Positions 44,256-56,102 of a DNA stretch of 64,000 nucleotides are shown here, piece after piece. Position numbers and translations under genes: made by a program. Source of the stretch: Saccopteryx bilineata. Taxonomy: Eukaryota > Chordata > Mammalia > Chiroptera > Emballonuridae. The DNA is taken from positions 105,111,767 through 105,175,766 of the forward strand of contig NC_089496.1 in assembly GCF_036850765.1 (NCBI RefSeq). Direction: 5' to 3'. The notes below the pieces were generated by a model. That model ran no database searches. It was not told where the DNA came from and saw only the letters and a program-made list of their open reading frames with translations. Numbering within the stretch: the stretch's first letter is position 1; every line of letters starts with the position of its first letter.

Positions 44256-46145
44256 AGCCCTAGAGGTCACGTTGTCCCCTCCATTCAAGTAGGACTTGTC
44301 GCATCCCACAATGACAAGGAATTTTGTCCATTAGTGGACCAGATGGATTTAATTTGTCAAAAGTGTTCGATTATGAATAATATTTAATGAATTGTAAGAG
44401 TTACTGTTTATTAATATTGTATCCCACCCAAGGCACCTGCCGAGGCCACTACAGGAATCCCATTAGCCCTCTGAGTCTGGTCCTCTTTTATCCTTATTTT
44501 ATTGATGGAACACCAAGACTTGGATAGATTAAAAAACAAAACAAAACAACAACTTGCCCTAGGTTACAAATATGCAGACATTTATTTAATCTGTGTATTT
44601 ATTCCCATCATCTCACTAAGCCACGACCTGCCAATGAGTAGCTGATGACAACCCCAAAAGGTCTCATGCAGAGAGGAGGGGACTGGGAGCCCCAGACCAG
44701 CCTGAGCAGCCAATGTCGTGTGCTGTGATCTGACCAGGTGGTGGCCTGCTGGGTGAGTGACCCCTATTTCCTGGTCACTATGTATCATTTGCGGAGTGCC
44801 ATCAGATACATCAGGTCATGTGATCTGAGCATCCGCCCGCTGAAGAAACGCGGACAACAGAGCTCATCCAGAAGGACCCAAAGCACAAGTTCAGGCTTCT
44901 TGTCCCACGTTGTCAGTGTCCTACTCAGAAAATAGGGGGAAGGGCAATAAACCCATGAACCTGCTGTTAGTGAACCACGAGCGAAGACCTCGCCACGCGT
45001 CACTTCGTTAGAGCGTGACACGTAAAATATGACAATGGCTGTGCAGTCTGCTCCAAAGGTCAACAGACTTCCAGCTGGTATTCCCCACAGCTACGGGACT
45101 GATGAATGGGCCTCATTAGCCAGGGTGATGGGGTATTGTGAGAGCTACAGCTTCTGCCCTGATGGGGACCGCAGGCGCTGACTCCAGTGAGCACATCAGT
45201 CCTGTTATTAATGAGGCTCAGAGAAGTTTTAAGGCACTTTCAAAAATTATAACCCGACTGGTATTCGGGGTTAGTTAAAAGAGAAAAGAAAACAAACAGG
45301 ACAGCCAGACTGGGTAGCCCCTGACAACCGGGGTAACAGATTCAGAAAAAGTCATTATCTCAGCGGGAGAAGCCTTTCCTAGTCAATTTCTTCACAATGG
45401 CAGTGAGGAATATAAACACAGAAGGAGTGGCTTAGGGATGATATGTGTCATCGCCAAGCCATTTTATCACCGAGTACCAGGATGGCCGAGAGCCTGGCAG
45501 TGTCGCTTCTGGCAGGCAAGTCTTCAAGGAGCCAGGACATTTTAATTGCTATTTATTTAAAATATCACCTTGCATTTGACTAACCTAGTTTCTGGGACCA
45601 TCTCTTTAGCCTTTGAGAGTGACCCAACCAGAATCTCTTTGGGATTAGTGCTGTGATATATACTCTCATCAGACTTGGTCTCATAAGTGTTTGTTGAATG
45701 ACTCTAAGATACAGGAGGTTGTAGACCATGTCTACTCTGGTTCTGTACTCCTACATGATTGCGGAAAGGTTGCTGAATGTACAGTAACGTCCCCTATTAA
45801 AGCTATCTCAAGTCCTTGTAAGGCTCTACACAGGTAGCCTATTTGGTTGTGAGTAGGCATTGAGGAAATTCCTTGGCTATCAATGGTTTTGCTTATACTA
45901 CTCTGAACAGATTTCTCTCCTTAGGTATCAGCAAATAGAAAGAGTGAGCTCCATCTGCTTCTGAAATAAAGAGGTCGTTAGTCACCCGCACTTCTCTCAT
46001 CTGCTCACGGAAGAACAGAGTGTTCACAACGTCTGGCGAGCACCCTTCCTGAGGGGAGAGGTCAAGGCTGGCTGGAGGTTCTCTCCCTGCGTCTCACTTG
46101 TTCTCCCAAAGGATGCCGGAAGGCTTGTCTCAGCTTTCCTGTTCG
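44256..46145. other. Unique sequence
   Basis: No gene is supported. 45130-45260 has an ATTAATGAGG motif and may be conserved. Nothing else is identified. Confidence 0.4.
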
Positions 46146-46335
46146 TTAGTAAAACTCGTGGTTCAGACACATTCATTCCGACCACTAGACTCAACACACA
46201 TTTCTTGCCTCTGTGCTCTACCCTAGGCTGGACATTGGGAGTCCAAAGACAGCTTCTGTCCCAGCCTAGTCACAGTCTAACAAAGGAGAACTATACACAA
46301 ACACGTATGACCCGGGAGGTAAGGCTGTCATGTGG
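46146..46335 (-). repeat. L2 end, antisense
   Basis: 'cacattcattccgaccactag', 'ctaggctggacattgggag' and 'cttctgtcccagcctag' fit the antisense L2 end. Confidence 0.55.
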
Positions 46336-46359
46336 GATGTCCCCCAGGGCCATTCTTTA

Positions 46360-46870
46360 TCGTATTTCATAGTCCAACAGAAAGTCCCGATAAAACATAT
46401 TCTGAATCTGACTGCCTCTGCTCAGAATCCTCTAGCCTCTCCATTTCCCTGGTCACAAAAGCCAACATCCACAGGATGGCAGCAGGTGCCCATAGCCCGG
46501 TCCCCCCAGTCTCTCTGAACACCGAGTCTTGCGTACTCTGCCCCAGCCAAATGAGTCTCCTGCCCTAAGCCTTGTGACTATGGTCCCACAGCCTGGCATG
46601 TTCCTCCCCGTGAGTCACTCCCTGTCTTTCCTCAGCTCTTCTCCAGACCCATTCCCCGGCTCGGTCTTCCCCACAGCTCTCATCATCACCGCCCAGACTA
46701 CTGTGCTTTATTCACACGTTACATCTGTGGTCTGTTGTCCCCAGTTGAAATGTTATCTCCACATGGCAGGATTTTGTCTGTCGGTTCCAGATGTATCCCC
46801 AGGGCCTAGACTGGAGTCTGGCATGTGGTAGACCCTCAGTGGCTATTTGCTGGATGAATGGGTGATAGCA
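46360..46870 (+). repeat. L2 3' end, sense
   Basis: 'gctctcatcatcaccgcccagactac', 'tgtattcccc'-like order around 46795, 'ctagactggagtctggcatgtgg' and 'tgctggatgaatggg' are the sense L2 3' UTR order. The unannotated frames across it are not genes. Confidence 0.72.
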
Positions 46871-47675
46871 TGAGTGAATGCACACGTTGCTGTGGCAACG
46901 GGGATTGACTATCACAAAGGACTGATGTAGACGCCCTAAAGGTTTCAATCACGATGATGTGACTTCTGACCTGAAAGTTTATGGGCAGGTGGAAGGTGAG
47001 GACTGAGAAGTTGGGGTGTTCCTCAGGTAGTGCGAACAGCAATCATAAAGGCACAGGAATCTGGAACAGAACATTTAAGAGAGGACACCTGTTCTAAGAC
47101 AGTTTTATGACATCTAAGTTCCCAGTCTCTTAATCTTCAATGATGCATCATATTCTTATAAAGTCTGATCTTTTATAGACTTAGCTGAATCTAAATAATT
47201 AGAATTCTTTGGGTTTTCAATACTGCTCTGAAATCAGTGTCCAATGGGGAGATTGAAATTTGAAACCTGAAAATGTGGGGTACTCTCACCCATTCCAGAC
47301 TGATTCCTAAGAGATTTGAAGCATGAATCTATACACCTAAAGCTGAAGTAGCTAGACTCAGGTTACGGGTGTGGATTCTTACAGGAAAAGGGAATGAACA
47401 CGTCACTTCGGGCAGCTGGTGGGGGTGGAGAGCTCCCCAGCCGTACCTGGTGTCTTTGAGAACAGAGGCTGGTTGAGTTTGACGGCACCCCATCTACACC
47501 TCTGAGCAATATGACGGGGTGCCGTAGGAAATGTTGGCTTGGCCCTTCCCTTTGTGGGGACTCAAGTACTGCAGAGAGGAAGCAGCATCATCCAATGTCC
47601 TTAGAATTATAAATTAAATTAAACAAAAGTTCACAAATTCCTTGTGTGAATGGTAAAAAAACAACAGAGCTGTGT
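46871..47675. other. Unique sequence
   Basis: No gene or recognised repeat. Confidence 0.35.
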
Positions 47676-47800
47676 GGTATAACAGAAGAGCACTGACTTT
47701 GAGGGCATAACCCAGAGTTAAACTCCAGGCTCCATCCCTAGGACCATGACCGAATGACTTCCCTTTCCTGAGCCCAGGTTGTCTTCATTACAAGCAATGG
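47676..47800 (+). repeat. MIR SINE, sense
   Basis: 'tggtataacagaagagcactgac' and 'gaatgacttccctttcctgagcc' are consistent with sense MIR. Confidence 0.6.
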
Positions 47801-49000
47801 GTTTGCTGTGTGCAAAGGCCCGCATGGAGGCACCCCAAAATTATTAGTGACATTGGAATCCGGGGGTCATATTTCAGGCAGACATGCAAGAATGTTTTGT
47901 AAATAAAAAGGAAGCTAAATCTAGAAAATATTAGTCAAGATGATGGAGTGCAAAGATTACAGGAAGAGATGACAGTGACTAGAGGACATCATTTCACTTC
48001 TTTCTGATGTTATTGATGAAGTTGGTATTCATTACTGCAGCACTGACTCACTGGGGATTGGAAAGGGATGCCATATGGCTTGCTGCAGGAACAAGGTCAT
48101 AATTCATAACTGTTAAAATGAAATCATTAGGATGACATATTGCCAACATAAGGAACAAAATCACAGAGCTCTAGAAAAATAAGTTGTTCATGAGCAGGGT
48201 TCTACGGGTAGGCATTCTTGAGTGATTATGGTATCGTAGCTCATTTTTTATTCCGAACTCCACACCAGATGTTGGATGACGAAAATGGGAGGGGAAAGGT
48301 TATATGTAGGGAGAAAAGACAGGAGCACAGTGTCCTTAACTCACCCGCTGTTTATCATCCTTTTGCTATACAACTCATCCTCTTTGGCTGACAAGTATCC
48401 AAACTCCTCTCCCTGTTTGGCTTGGGAGGAGGTAGGGTCTACATTAGAGGATGACAGAGCCACGTCCTCCCTCGTGAAGATCCCCAGCGTCAGAGAATGC
48501 TCTCTGGTTTCACCGGCTTCCCCAGGTGATGGGATACAGACCAGTTCATAATAGCGTTTGGGTGATATTTTGAAGGGGTTACTTGGGGTGGGCAAGACAT
48601 CTGTATTTATGTGGAAGTGTGAAGCAGCCTGTGCGGTTCAGGCAGCGAAGTACATTGATTTCTGAGTGTGACTTTGCAAGGCAGTGAGCGGCAGAGTTTG
48701 AGCATCAAATGAGGTAGATAATGCAAATGAGAGTGCTTTCTTTGCAAATTGTAAAGACCTAGGAAAATGTTGGCTCATTTAAATCTCCTACCTTCCAGGA
48801 TTGTTTACAGACTAAATGAGACCGTACAAACCTAACGTTGCTGTGGGGGTGATGTGGAAAGCCGGCAAATGTGTGAGATAATGAACGGGAAGCTTCATTA
48901 ACTTGTAGGCGGGGAGCCAATTGGAAGAGCAATTTGTCAGCCTTTGGGGAAACTGAATAGCACATCCTCTAAGACCCATGGAATTTCTCACCTACAGGAG
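47801..49000. other. Unique sequence
   Basis: No gene. 48830-48960 is a candidate conserved element. Confidence 0.35.
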
Positions 49001-49004
49001 GAGA

Positions 49005-49720
49005 TTGGACTAGGATGTTTATCACAGCACTATTTCTAATAACAAAGAGCTGGAGATAGACAAATAGACGGCAGCGAGAGGAATTGGTAAATGTGGCAGG
49101 CATGTAAAATGGAGTCTCACGTGGTTAAAAATGATCATCTGTCTGATAATCAAGCCCAACAACAAAAAGACAAGAGACCACAGCCATCACCTCACCAAAT
49201 GGATGATAAACATATACAAGAATTGTTGAGTCCATTGGTTATCAAGAAAATGCTAACTAAAGCCGTACTTGACAGCTATCACAGTGGTACAAGTTTAATT
49301 CTGACATGGGAGCACTTACCCGCACTAGTGGGAGTGCCCGTTGCTGCAACCCCACTTTGGACGACAGTTCGGCATCGTCCAGTGAAGTTGAAAATGCGTG
49401 GACTCCTGACTCAGTATCCTGCTTTGTGGCATAGAGACGCCCCTGCATGTACGCTCAAGAACGTTCACATCAGCTTTGTGAATTGTGAAAACCAGGAACA
49501 GCCCCGAGGTTGGGTAATGGATACATTATGGTGCGCAGTTATGCAAATGTATACACAGCAGTCATAAGCATCGGCAGGAATGATTCTCACATACCTAATG
49601 TGGAATTTTAAAACATCGCACGAGAATACATATAATTCCATTAGGTAAAGTTTAAAGGCATGCAAAAAGTAGACAATATATTATTTAGGAGCCTCTGACA
49701 TCTATGGCAAAACCAAAGAA
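49005..49720 (+). repeat. Old L1 3' fragments, sense
   Basis: 'gtttatcacagcactatttctaat' (49018) and 'cataccaaatggatgataaac'-like text (about 49195) are L1 ORF2 end and 3' UTR order, but with the first block out of order, so there are probably two pieces. Much diverged. A 158-residue frame (49091-49567) is decayed L1. Confidence 0.55.
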
Positions 49721-50294
49721 GGTAAAAAAAATAAGCAAACATTTGGAATACAGTTACCTATTGGAGAAGGGACATTGGCCAGATCAGGTGGGGGTTTCTA
49801 TGGTCCAGGTGGTGGATCACCAGCTGTTCATTTTATGTCAAACTTCAGTACTCCTTATATACAGTACATATATGGTATGTTCACACATACACACACACAC
49901 AATCCATCTTAAACATGTAATAATATCAAATTTAAAAAGTAAAAAGTTAAATGAGCTACCTCGCACAATTCTGTTTTTGGAAAGACAGCCCACTCTGGTA
50001 AAGTATGGTTAAGGATGCCTCTAGTTGTAAATAAAGTCACATAGGGCAGCTGGGTGTTAAATACATGTGCATATGGACATAGTGGAGTGGGAATGGGATC
50101 AGGGATTGGGTGAAAGAGACAATCAGTTAATTTTTGAAGTGTACAGATATAAAATGAAGTGGTTTGTGGACTCTTGACGCTAGTATGCCACACCTGGACT
50201 TAATTAAGCCCATTGGGTTAACCACGTCACTCTATCCTAAGCATCTGGCATCCCCGAAGCAAAATAGTACTTTGCAGATGTGAATAATCAAAAC
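49721..50294. other. Unique sequence
   Basis: A short (CA)n run at about 49890. No gene. Confidence 0.4.
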
Positions 50295-50309
50295 TAAATG
50301 TTGATTCTT

Positions 50310-50642
50310 TTTCTTTTTTTTTTTCTTTTTTTTTTTTTTTGTATTTTTCTGAAGCTGGAAATGGGGAGGCAGTCAGACAGACTCCCGCATGCGCCTGACC
50401 GGGATCCACCCAGCACGCCCACCAGGGGGCGATGCTCTGCCCATCTGGGGTGTTGCTCTGTTGCGACCAGAGCCATTCTAGCGCCTGAGGCAGAGGCCAT
50501 GGAGCCATCCTCAGCCCCCCGGGGCCCACTTTGCTCCAGTGGAGCCTTGGCTGCGGGAGGGGAAGAGAGAGACAGAGAGGAAGGAGAGGGGGAGGGGTGG
50601 AGAAGCAAATGGGCGCTTCTCCTGTGTGCCCTGGCCGGGAAT
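50310..50642 (-). repeat. Rhin-1-like tRNA SINE, head truncated, antisense
   Basis: T-rich start, 'tctgaagctggaaatgggg', 'caccagggggcgatgctctg', ending 'gtgtgccctggccgggaat' just before the tRNA-like head would begin. Target duplication taaatgttgattctt at 50295-50309 and taaatgttgactctt at 50643-50657 (one mismatch). Confidence 0.92.
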
Positions 50643-51115
50643 TAAATGTTGACTCTTAAAACACATTTTTCTTGTTGGTAGGTTAAGGGTCACCCCATAA
50701 ATGTAAAGTAAATAATAAAGCTCTTCAGACCCATGAAATGGTAGAGGGAGCAGTCTTTTAGGAGGCTTCTGGAAAAGACTTTCTAGATTTCAAAGACATT
50801 GAAAACCAGGCAAGGTTTTGTTTGTGGGGTTTTTTGTTTTGTTTTTTTCTTTGGATGTTAGTGTATGAAAATGTGCTGCTAGGACCCGTCCTGTGACAGT
50901 GGGAAGAATGAGCCAACAGGTTGATGTAGGCAAAGCGGAGAGATGGCAAGACCCTGGGTCTGTGATGACGTGGAGACATTTCTGAGTGGGGCAGCCCTGA
51001 AGAGTTTTATAACCACCCTTGCTTGCATGGTGAGATAATGACTTTCCCAACTGATCAAATCATTAAGAAGTGGGTTTTCTGTTTTCTCAGCTGGAAAATA
51101 AAAAAAAAACAAAAA
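50643..51115. other. Unique sequence
   Basis: 50740-50990 has some L2-like phrases. No gene. Confidence 0.35.
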
Positions 51116-51119
51116 CCCA

Positions 51120-51370
51120 AACTCGTGTATATACAAAGTTTCAAGTTCTACAACAGGTTGGTACATCGTCCTTCCCGAAGCTGTACCAATTTGCACCCCC
51201 GCAGGCAGTATCAGAGGGCTCGCTTCCCTGCACCCTTGTCAGCACTGGGCGAGAGCAGTTTAAAAATCTGTACTAGCATGACAGGTGAAAAACGACATCT
51301 CTTGGTGTTAGTTCGCATTTCCATGATGACTAGTGAGACTGAGGAACTTTTAATGCCGGTTCTCACGAGG
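51120..51370 (-). repeat. Old L1 fragment, antisense
   Basis: 'gaagctgtaccaatttgcacc' and 'gacaggtgaaaaacgacatctc' with 'gcatttccatgatgactagtg' are antisense L1M order. Confidence 0.65.
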
Positions 51371-51384
51371 CAGACGCAGTGTAG

Positions 51385-51955
51385 ACAAGAGGCTGGGCTG
51401 TAAACATGGTGCCTCCGCGGTAATCTCCATTCATTTCCGTCGCTGGGGACGGAGAGTTTGTGGCGCGGACTGTGAACGCTGAGGCGAGCCTGGGTACCTG
51501 GCTGCACTCGGCAGTAGATACGGTGGGGCAGGGGCTTCTGCTCGGTCCCTGATCGCTGGCAAGAAGAGCCTCCTCCCTGAGTCTTAGCTCCCACTCCGGA
51601 CATTTTTAGCTTGAGGAACGTGCTTCCGTGGCTGGCATTTCTCTCCTCGCCCAGGCGGCCCGGGGCGTGAACTCTGCTGACAAAAGCGTCCTTTCTGACT
51701 CTGTATTAAACGTGTATTCCGAAAGCAGAAGGGGAAGTAGACATTTCACTGCTTCATCAAGCAAAATGCAGCAGATGACGGCGGCCAGACACACGTCTGG
51801 TGGAAGACCGGGCCTCGGAGCAGGTGGTTTGTACCAGCTTCGCCTCTAGTTCCGCGTAGCAGAAGGATCGCGCTTTAGACATAACCTTTCTTACCGGGCT
51901 GGGTGGGGGCGGGGGCTGGGAGTTGGTACCGTTTCTACCAGTTTCCTGACACAAG
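51385..51955. promoter_or_regulatory. Isolated CpG island
   Basis: I counted about 38 CpG dinucleotides across 51361-51940, against roughly 42 expected from base composition, at about 54% GC. The rest of the window is strongly CpG-poor. The block is not one of the SINE families that carry CpGs and has no recognised repeat. No TATA box or coding exon is clear next to it. It could be an unannotated promoter, a distal regulatory island or an old CpG-rich remnant. Frames of 130 residues (51211-51603) and 62 residues on the minus strand are unrecognised. Confidence 0.55.
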
Positions 51956-52600
51956 CTTTGTCAGGATTTTTGCTCAAAGTCGGCTCCTGTTGCACCGCCC
52001 CCTCCCCCATTTAGAGTTGCAATTGAGAACAGCTTAGAGAATAAAAAGTCGTCTAAGAAACATGGTTCTTTTTAGGAGAGGCCAAGATGTCACAGGATGT
52101 CAGATTAAATAAGCCACAGTGGAGGCATGGGTTGTGTTTTCTTTATTGTCACACACACACACACACACACGTACACACACACACACGTACACACACTGCC
52201 TGGCTCACACGCAGTGCACAAAGCGGTGCATTAAGTGAAGGGAAGGAAGTGCAGGTACTGACCTCCGGGTATTGCCATTCTCTCTGCAGTGTGATGAAAC
52301 CTCCGCGACTGACAATTCGAGTGAAGTCCCTCGCTGGTCAAATAAGTTATTAAGATTTTCCGTGGCGATAGTGGGAAACGGGCTGCAGTCTGGCCAAGAG
52401 AATGAGAGTGGACTGGTTTGTTGACCGGGAAGGAAGGGTAGTTGGTGGGCCATGTTAACGAGGTTTATGGGATGGTGCTTACTATGAACACGATGCAGAA
52501 CCTGCGTATCAGCTGTGGGAACCCAAACCCCTGGGGTTGGGACTTCTGGAGAGATTCTGGGAGGGGTGACTCACGCTGACCAGCACACAGAGGCTGACCT
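51956..52600. other. Unique sequence with (CA)n repeat
   Basis: An interrupted (CA)n run is at 52149-52196. No gene. Confidence 0.5.
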
Positions 52601-52980
52601 AGAAAAGCAGACTCATCGTTAACTTACACTGAAGGAAGGATGTTATGGAGAAGGGGAGTCAAACAATTAAATTGGGTGGCCAGAATGTCCTCTCTCTAGG
52701 GGAAGGCCCCATGGGAAGCCAGATTATCATCAGATAACTTGTTCCCCAAGTAGCAAGTTAAAGAGGACAGGTCAGGCAGTGACAAAAGCACCTGTAAAGC
52801 GTAGAGCTGTGAGAGAGCATCTTCTGGTTGAAAAGCCGCAGGCATTTATTCCGGTGTTATTGGTGAGTCCAGGATCAGGGAGCGGGAGCAGGAAATGAAG
52901 CTGAGGGAGGTAGGCAGGGGCTAGATCACGATGATGTGTATCGTGGGCAAAAAGCCGGAGGTTTTTTTTCTGCTCCCCAG
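52600..52980 (-). repeat. L2 relic, antisense
   Basis: 'ggtaggcaggggctagatcac' and 'gtgggcaaaaagccggagg' fit the antisense L2 order. Boundaries are uncertain. Confidence 0.5.
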
Positions 52981-52984
52981 CCCC

Positions 52985-53820
52985 ATAGGAAGACATTTTT
53001 TATTTACGTCTATCTATTATAAAAGCAAACCATGCTTGTTGTAAAAAATATATATAGGCAAGCACAAAGAACAAAAAAATCACCAACCATGCCTTCCAAC
53101 TCAAGATGACCGTTCTTTTTATTTAATCGGGGGAGGGGGGATAAGGAGAGGGACAGACAGGGACAGACAGGGACAGACAGACAGGAAGGGAGAGAGATGA
53201 GAAGCATCAACTCATAGTTGCGGCACCTTAGGTGTTCATTGATTGCTTTCTCATCTGTGCCTTGATGGGGGGGGGGGTTTCCAGTTGAACCAGTGACCCC
53301 CTTGCTCAAGCCAGCGACTTTGGGCTCAAGCCAGAGACCATGGGGTCATGTCTGTGATCCCATGCTCAAGCCAGCAACCCCTTGCTCAAGCTGGATGAGT
53401 CCATGCTTAAGCCAGTGACCTCAGGGTTTCAAACCTGGGTCCTCAGCATCCCAGGCTGACACTCAATCCACTGTGCCACCGCCTGGTCAAGCCCAAGATG
53501 GCCAATCTTATGACTGATACTTGTTCTTATGTCTGAACAATAAAATACTATTTTATAATTAGCCTTTTCACTTATCCCAGACCTATTTTTACGGCAATTT
53601 ATATATTTCCGCCACATCTGGTAAAACAATACAAAGTATTCTGTTTATTCACAGACCAAAATGAGTGGTGGTCATTTCAGTTATTAGAACTTTCCTATTC
53701 TAAATAATGCGGCGGTGAATCACCTCTTGCATCGTCTTTGGCGTATGCCTGCTGATTTCCACAGGATGTGTTTTCATAAATGAGATTGGCATGTCAAAAT
53801 GCATGAATGGAGATCAGACT
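52985..53820 (-). repeat. Old LINE fragment split by a SINE
   Basis: 'aggcaagcacaaagaacaaaaaaatc' left of the SINE, and AT-rich sequence around 53520-53820, look like one old LINE interrupted by the SINE at 53117. The family is unsure. Confidence 0.4.
53117..53491 (-). repeat. Second-family tRNA SINE, antisense
   Basis: 'ggacagacagggacagacag', 'gatgagaagcatcaactc', a G-run at 53267-53276, 'ccaggctgacactcaatccac' and the inverted head 'gccaccgcctggtca'. Target duplication: caagatgaccgttct at about 53102 and caagatggccaatct at about 53494. Confidence 0.92.
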
Positions 53821-54170
53821 TTCTGTCACATCCAAACCTTCTCCAACATCTTCTCGGAAATATCTTCACATCACACAGAATAGTAAACACATCCGGAGAG
53901 CTGCGTCCAAAGAGGCCCTCCTGATACAATGTTATTTTAAAGTCATGGATTTCAACTTTAAGTTTACATAACTTTTGCAAAGACCCTGAGGTACATACAC
54001 ATTTAAAAAATGTTTTCCCTATGGAATCTTGGACTGAAATCACAGCTTCAGGCAGATGTACCATGTTTATTCTGCAGCTTCCTGCAGCTGTGGGCATGGC
54101 ACCCTAGCGTCCATTGAGGAGGTGTGCCCCATAGTAGAAGCTTGGGGGGCCTGAGGAGGTGCCCCTAGAG

Positions 54171-54716
54171 CAGGGGTCCCCAAAATTTTTACACAGGGGG
54201 CCAGTTCACTGTCCCTCAGACCGTTGGAGAGCCAGACTATAAAAAAAACTATGAACAAATCCCTATGCACATTGCACATATCTTATTTAAAGTAAAAAAA
54301 CAAAACGGGAACAAATACAATATTTAAAATAAAGAACGCTGGAGTGGCTCTGGTCGCAACGCCCCGGAGGGGCAGAGCATCGCCCCCTGGTGGGCGGAGC
54401 GTCGCCCCCTGGTGGGCATGCCGGGTGGATCCTGGTTGGGCACATGTGGGAGTCTGTCTGACTGTCTCTCCCCGTTTCCAGCTTCAGAAAAAAATAAAAA
54501 AATAAAAAATAAATAAAGAACAAGTAAATTTAAATCAACAAACTGACCAGTATTTCAATGGGAACTATGGGCCTGCTTTTGGCTAATGAGATGGTCAATG
54601 TGCTCCTCTCACTGACCACCAATGAGAGAGGTGCCCCTTCCGGAAGTGTGGCAGGGGCCAGATAAATGGCTTCAGGGGGCCGCATGCCGCCTGCGGGCAT
54701 AGTTTGGGGACCCCTG
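54171..54716 (+). mobile_element. Non-autonomous hAT element with a nested SINE
   Basis: Ends CAGGGGTCCCCAAAATT and AGTTTGGGGACCCCTG, with 8-base flanks ccctagag (54163-54170) and ccctggag (54717-54724), 7 of 8 matching. Internal 'cagttcactgtccctcagacc' is typical of the group. The body is interrupted by the SINE at 54338-54510. Confidence 0.92.
54338..54510 (+). repeat. Rhin-1-like tRNA SINE, 5'-truncated, nested in hAT
   Basis: Begins at 'gctggagtggctctggtcgc', contains the duplicated 'ccccctggtgggc' and ends in 'cttcagaaaaaaataaa'. Target duplication aaataaagaac at 54327-54337 and 54511-54521. It postdates the hAT element. Confidence 0.95.
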
Positions 54717-54934
54717 CCCTGGAGGATCTGATCAGCCGGGAGAGAGACTGGAAGGCCCTGAGACAGGAGGGAGGAGTGGAAGGGAGGAAGGGGAGCAGTG
54801 CTGAGGCGGAGAGAATGGCGGCCGACGTGGGGACGAGAAAGATGGAATCGTCAGGCTTTGCCCAACTGGTTATGACGAATGAGCAGCAGTGAGGAATCTA
54901 GGATGATGTGGATATTTCCTTTCCTTTTTTTATT
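54717..54934. other. Unique sequence
   Basis: A 62-residue frame crosses the hAT end and is a chance frame. No gene. Confidence 0.35.
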
Positions 54935-55270
54935 ATTTAGAAAATTAAATTTAACAGTATGACATTGATCAACAAGAGTACGAAGATTTGGGGCAAACAT
55001 CTCCACATCATTTGGGCAGTCAATTATGTTGTATACCCGTCACCGAAAGTCAAATCCTCCTCCGTCTCTTTGTATCTGTTCTTCTTAATACCCTTCCCCA
55101 ACCCCTCCCCACACACCCCCCTTCCCCTGGCAACCACTGCATTCTTATCTATGTCCGTGAGCCTCAATATTGTATCCCATCTATGTGTGGAATCATACAG
55201 TTTTCAGCTTTTTCTGATTTACTTGTTTCACTCAATATCATGTTCTCACATTTCCTTTTCTGATCTGACA
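54935..55270 (-). repeat. L1 3' UTR, antisense
   Basis: 'acagtatgacattgatcaacaag', 'tatacccgtcaccgaaagtc', a C-rich tract and 'tgtggaatcatacagttttc' have the same order as the antisense L1 at 7878-8312. Confidence 0.82.
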
Positions 55271-55639
55271 GATGATCAAATGAGAATTGTGTTCCCACTG
55301 CGTTTCCTGTTTTGCTTTGACCAGTAGCAAGCTCCTAGGTCAGCTCATGGTTGGTAACAGTATTTGTATTACTACTGGTCATGGTTGACTTAGCCGGTTT
55401 TAATTTTTTGTTTCTGGGCCTTGTCTCCAATATACAAATTGGAACTAGGCAGTGCATCGTATGTAGGTACATAGTAAAAAAATACAACCTGGCTTTTAAT
55501 CTAGGCAAGCCCTTTCCACTGGTGGCCTGAACCCTAGGGGAGAGCAACAAGCAAGCATCGAGATCAAAGCCCATGTCATGGGGATGGGTTGGGTGTGATG
55601 GACAGAGATCCTTAATCTCAGATAAATTGGTTTGACTTT
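55271..55639. other. Unique sequence
   Basis: No gene or known repeat. Confidence 0.35.
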
Positions 55640-55656
55640 TTAAAATATTTGAAAAT

Positions 55657-55818
55657 TTTATGCTCTGGCTGGATAGCTCAGTTGGTTAGAACATCATCCC
55701 AAATGCTGAGGTTGCCAGTTTGATCCCCGGTCAGGGCACAGACAGAAGCAGATCGATGTTTCTGTCTCTCTCTCTGTCTCTCTCTCTCAAGTCAATACAA
55801 TAAACATTAAAAAAAAAA
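55657..55818 (+). repeat. Short tRNA SINE, VES-like
   Basis: Head 'gctctggctggatagctcagttgg' and 'gtttgatccccggtcagggc', then 'agatcgatgtttctgtctctc' and an A-rich tail. It resembles the vespertilionid-type tRNA SINE rather than the two abundant families here. Target duplication taaaatatttgaaaat at about 55641-55656 and taaaatatttaaaaat after the tail. Confidence 0.78.
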
Positions 55819-55982
55819 TAAAATATTTAAAAATGTTAAACTGATTTCAACTAAGCAATTCTTTCCTCTTCCCTCGCTGTTGACCATCTCCAAATCGCTG
55901 GTTTTACTAACTTGTGACACGTGTTGACAATATATCAGGTAATCTCATTGCGAGTCTGCATCTAGCCTTTAATCATAATGTA

Positions 55983-56102
55983 CAGGGTGGAGCAAAAGTA
56001 GGTTTCCAGTTGTGAGCGCGTGAAACAGAGTTCACACTTGTATAATTACTTATTAATTATCTTCCATACGAACAACTGTAATCCTACGCTGGCCCCACCC
56101 TG
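55983..56102 (-). mobile_element. Mariner-type MITE, copy 3
   Basis: 120 bases, ends CAGGGTGGAGCAAAAGTAGG and GGCCCCACCCTG, with TA on each side (55981-55982, 56103-56104). Interior 'cacttgtataattacttattaat' is the reverse complement of copy 2. The copy carries a few mismatches in its right terminal repeat. Confidence 0.88.

Noticed and set aside
49091..49567. 158-residue plus-strand frame
   Set aside because: Coincides with old L1-derived sequence.
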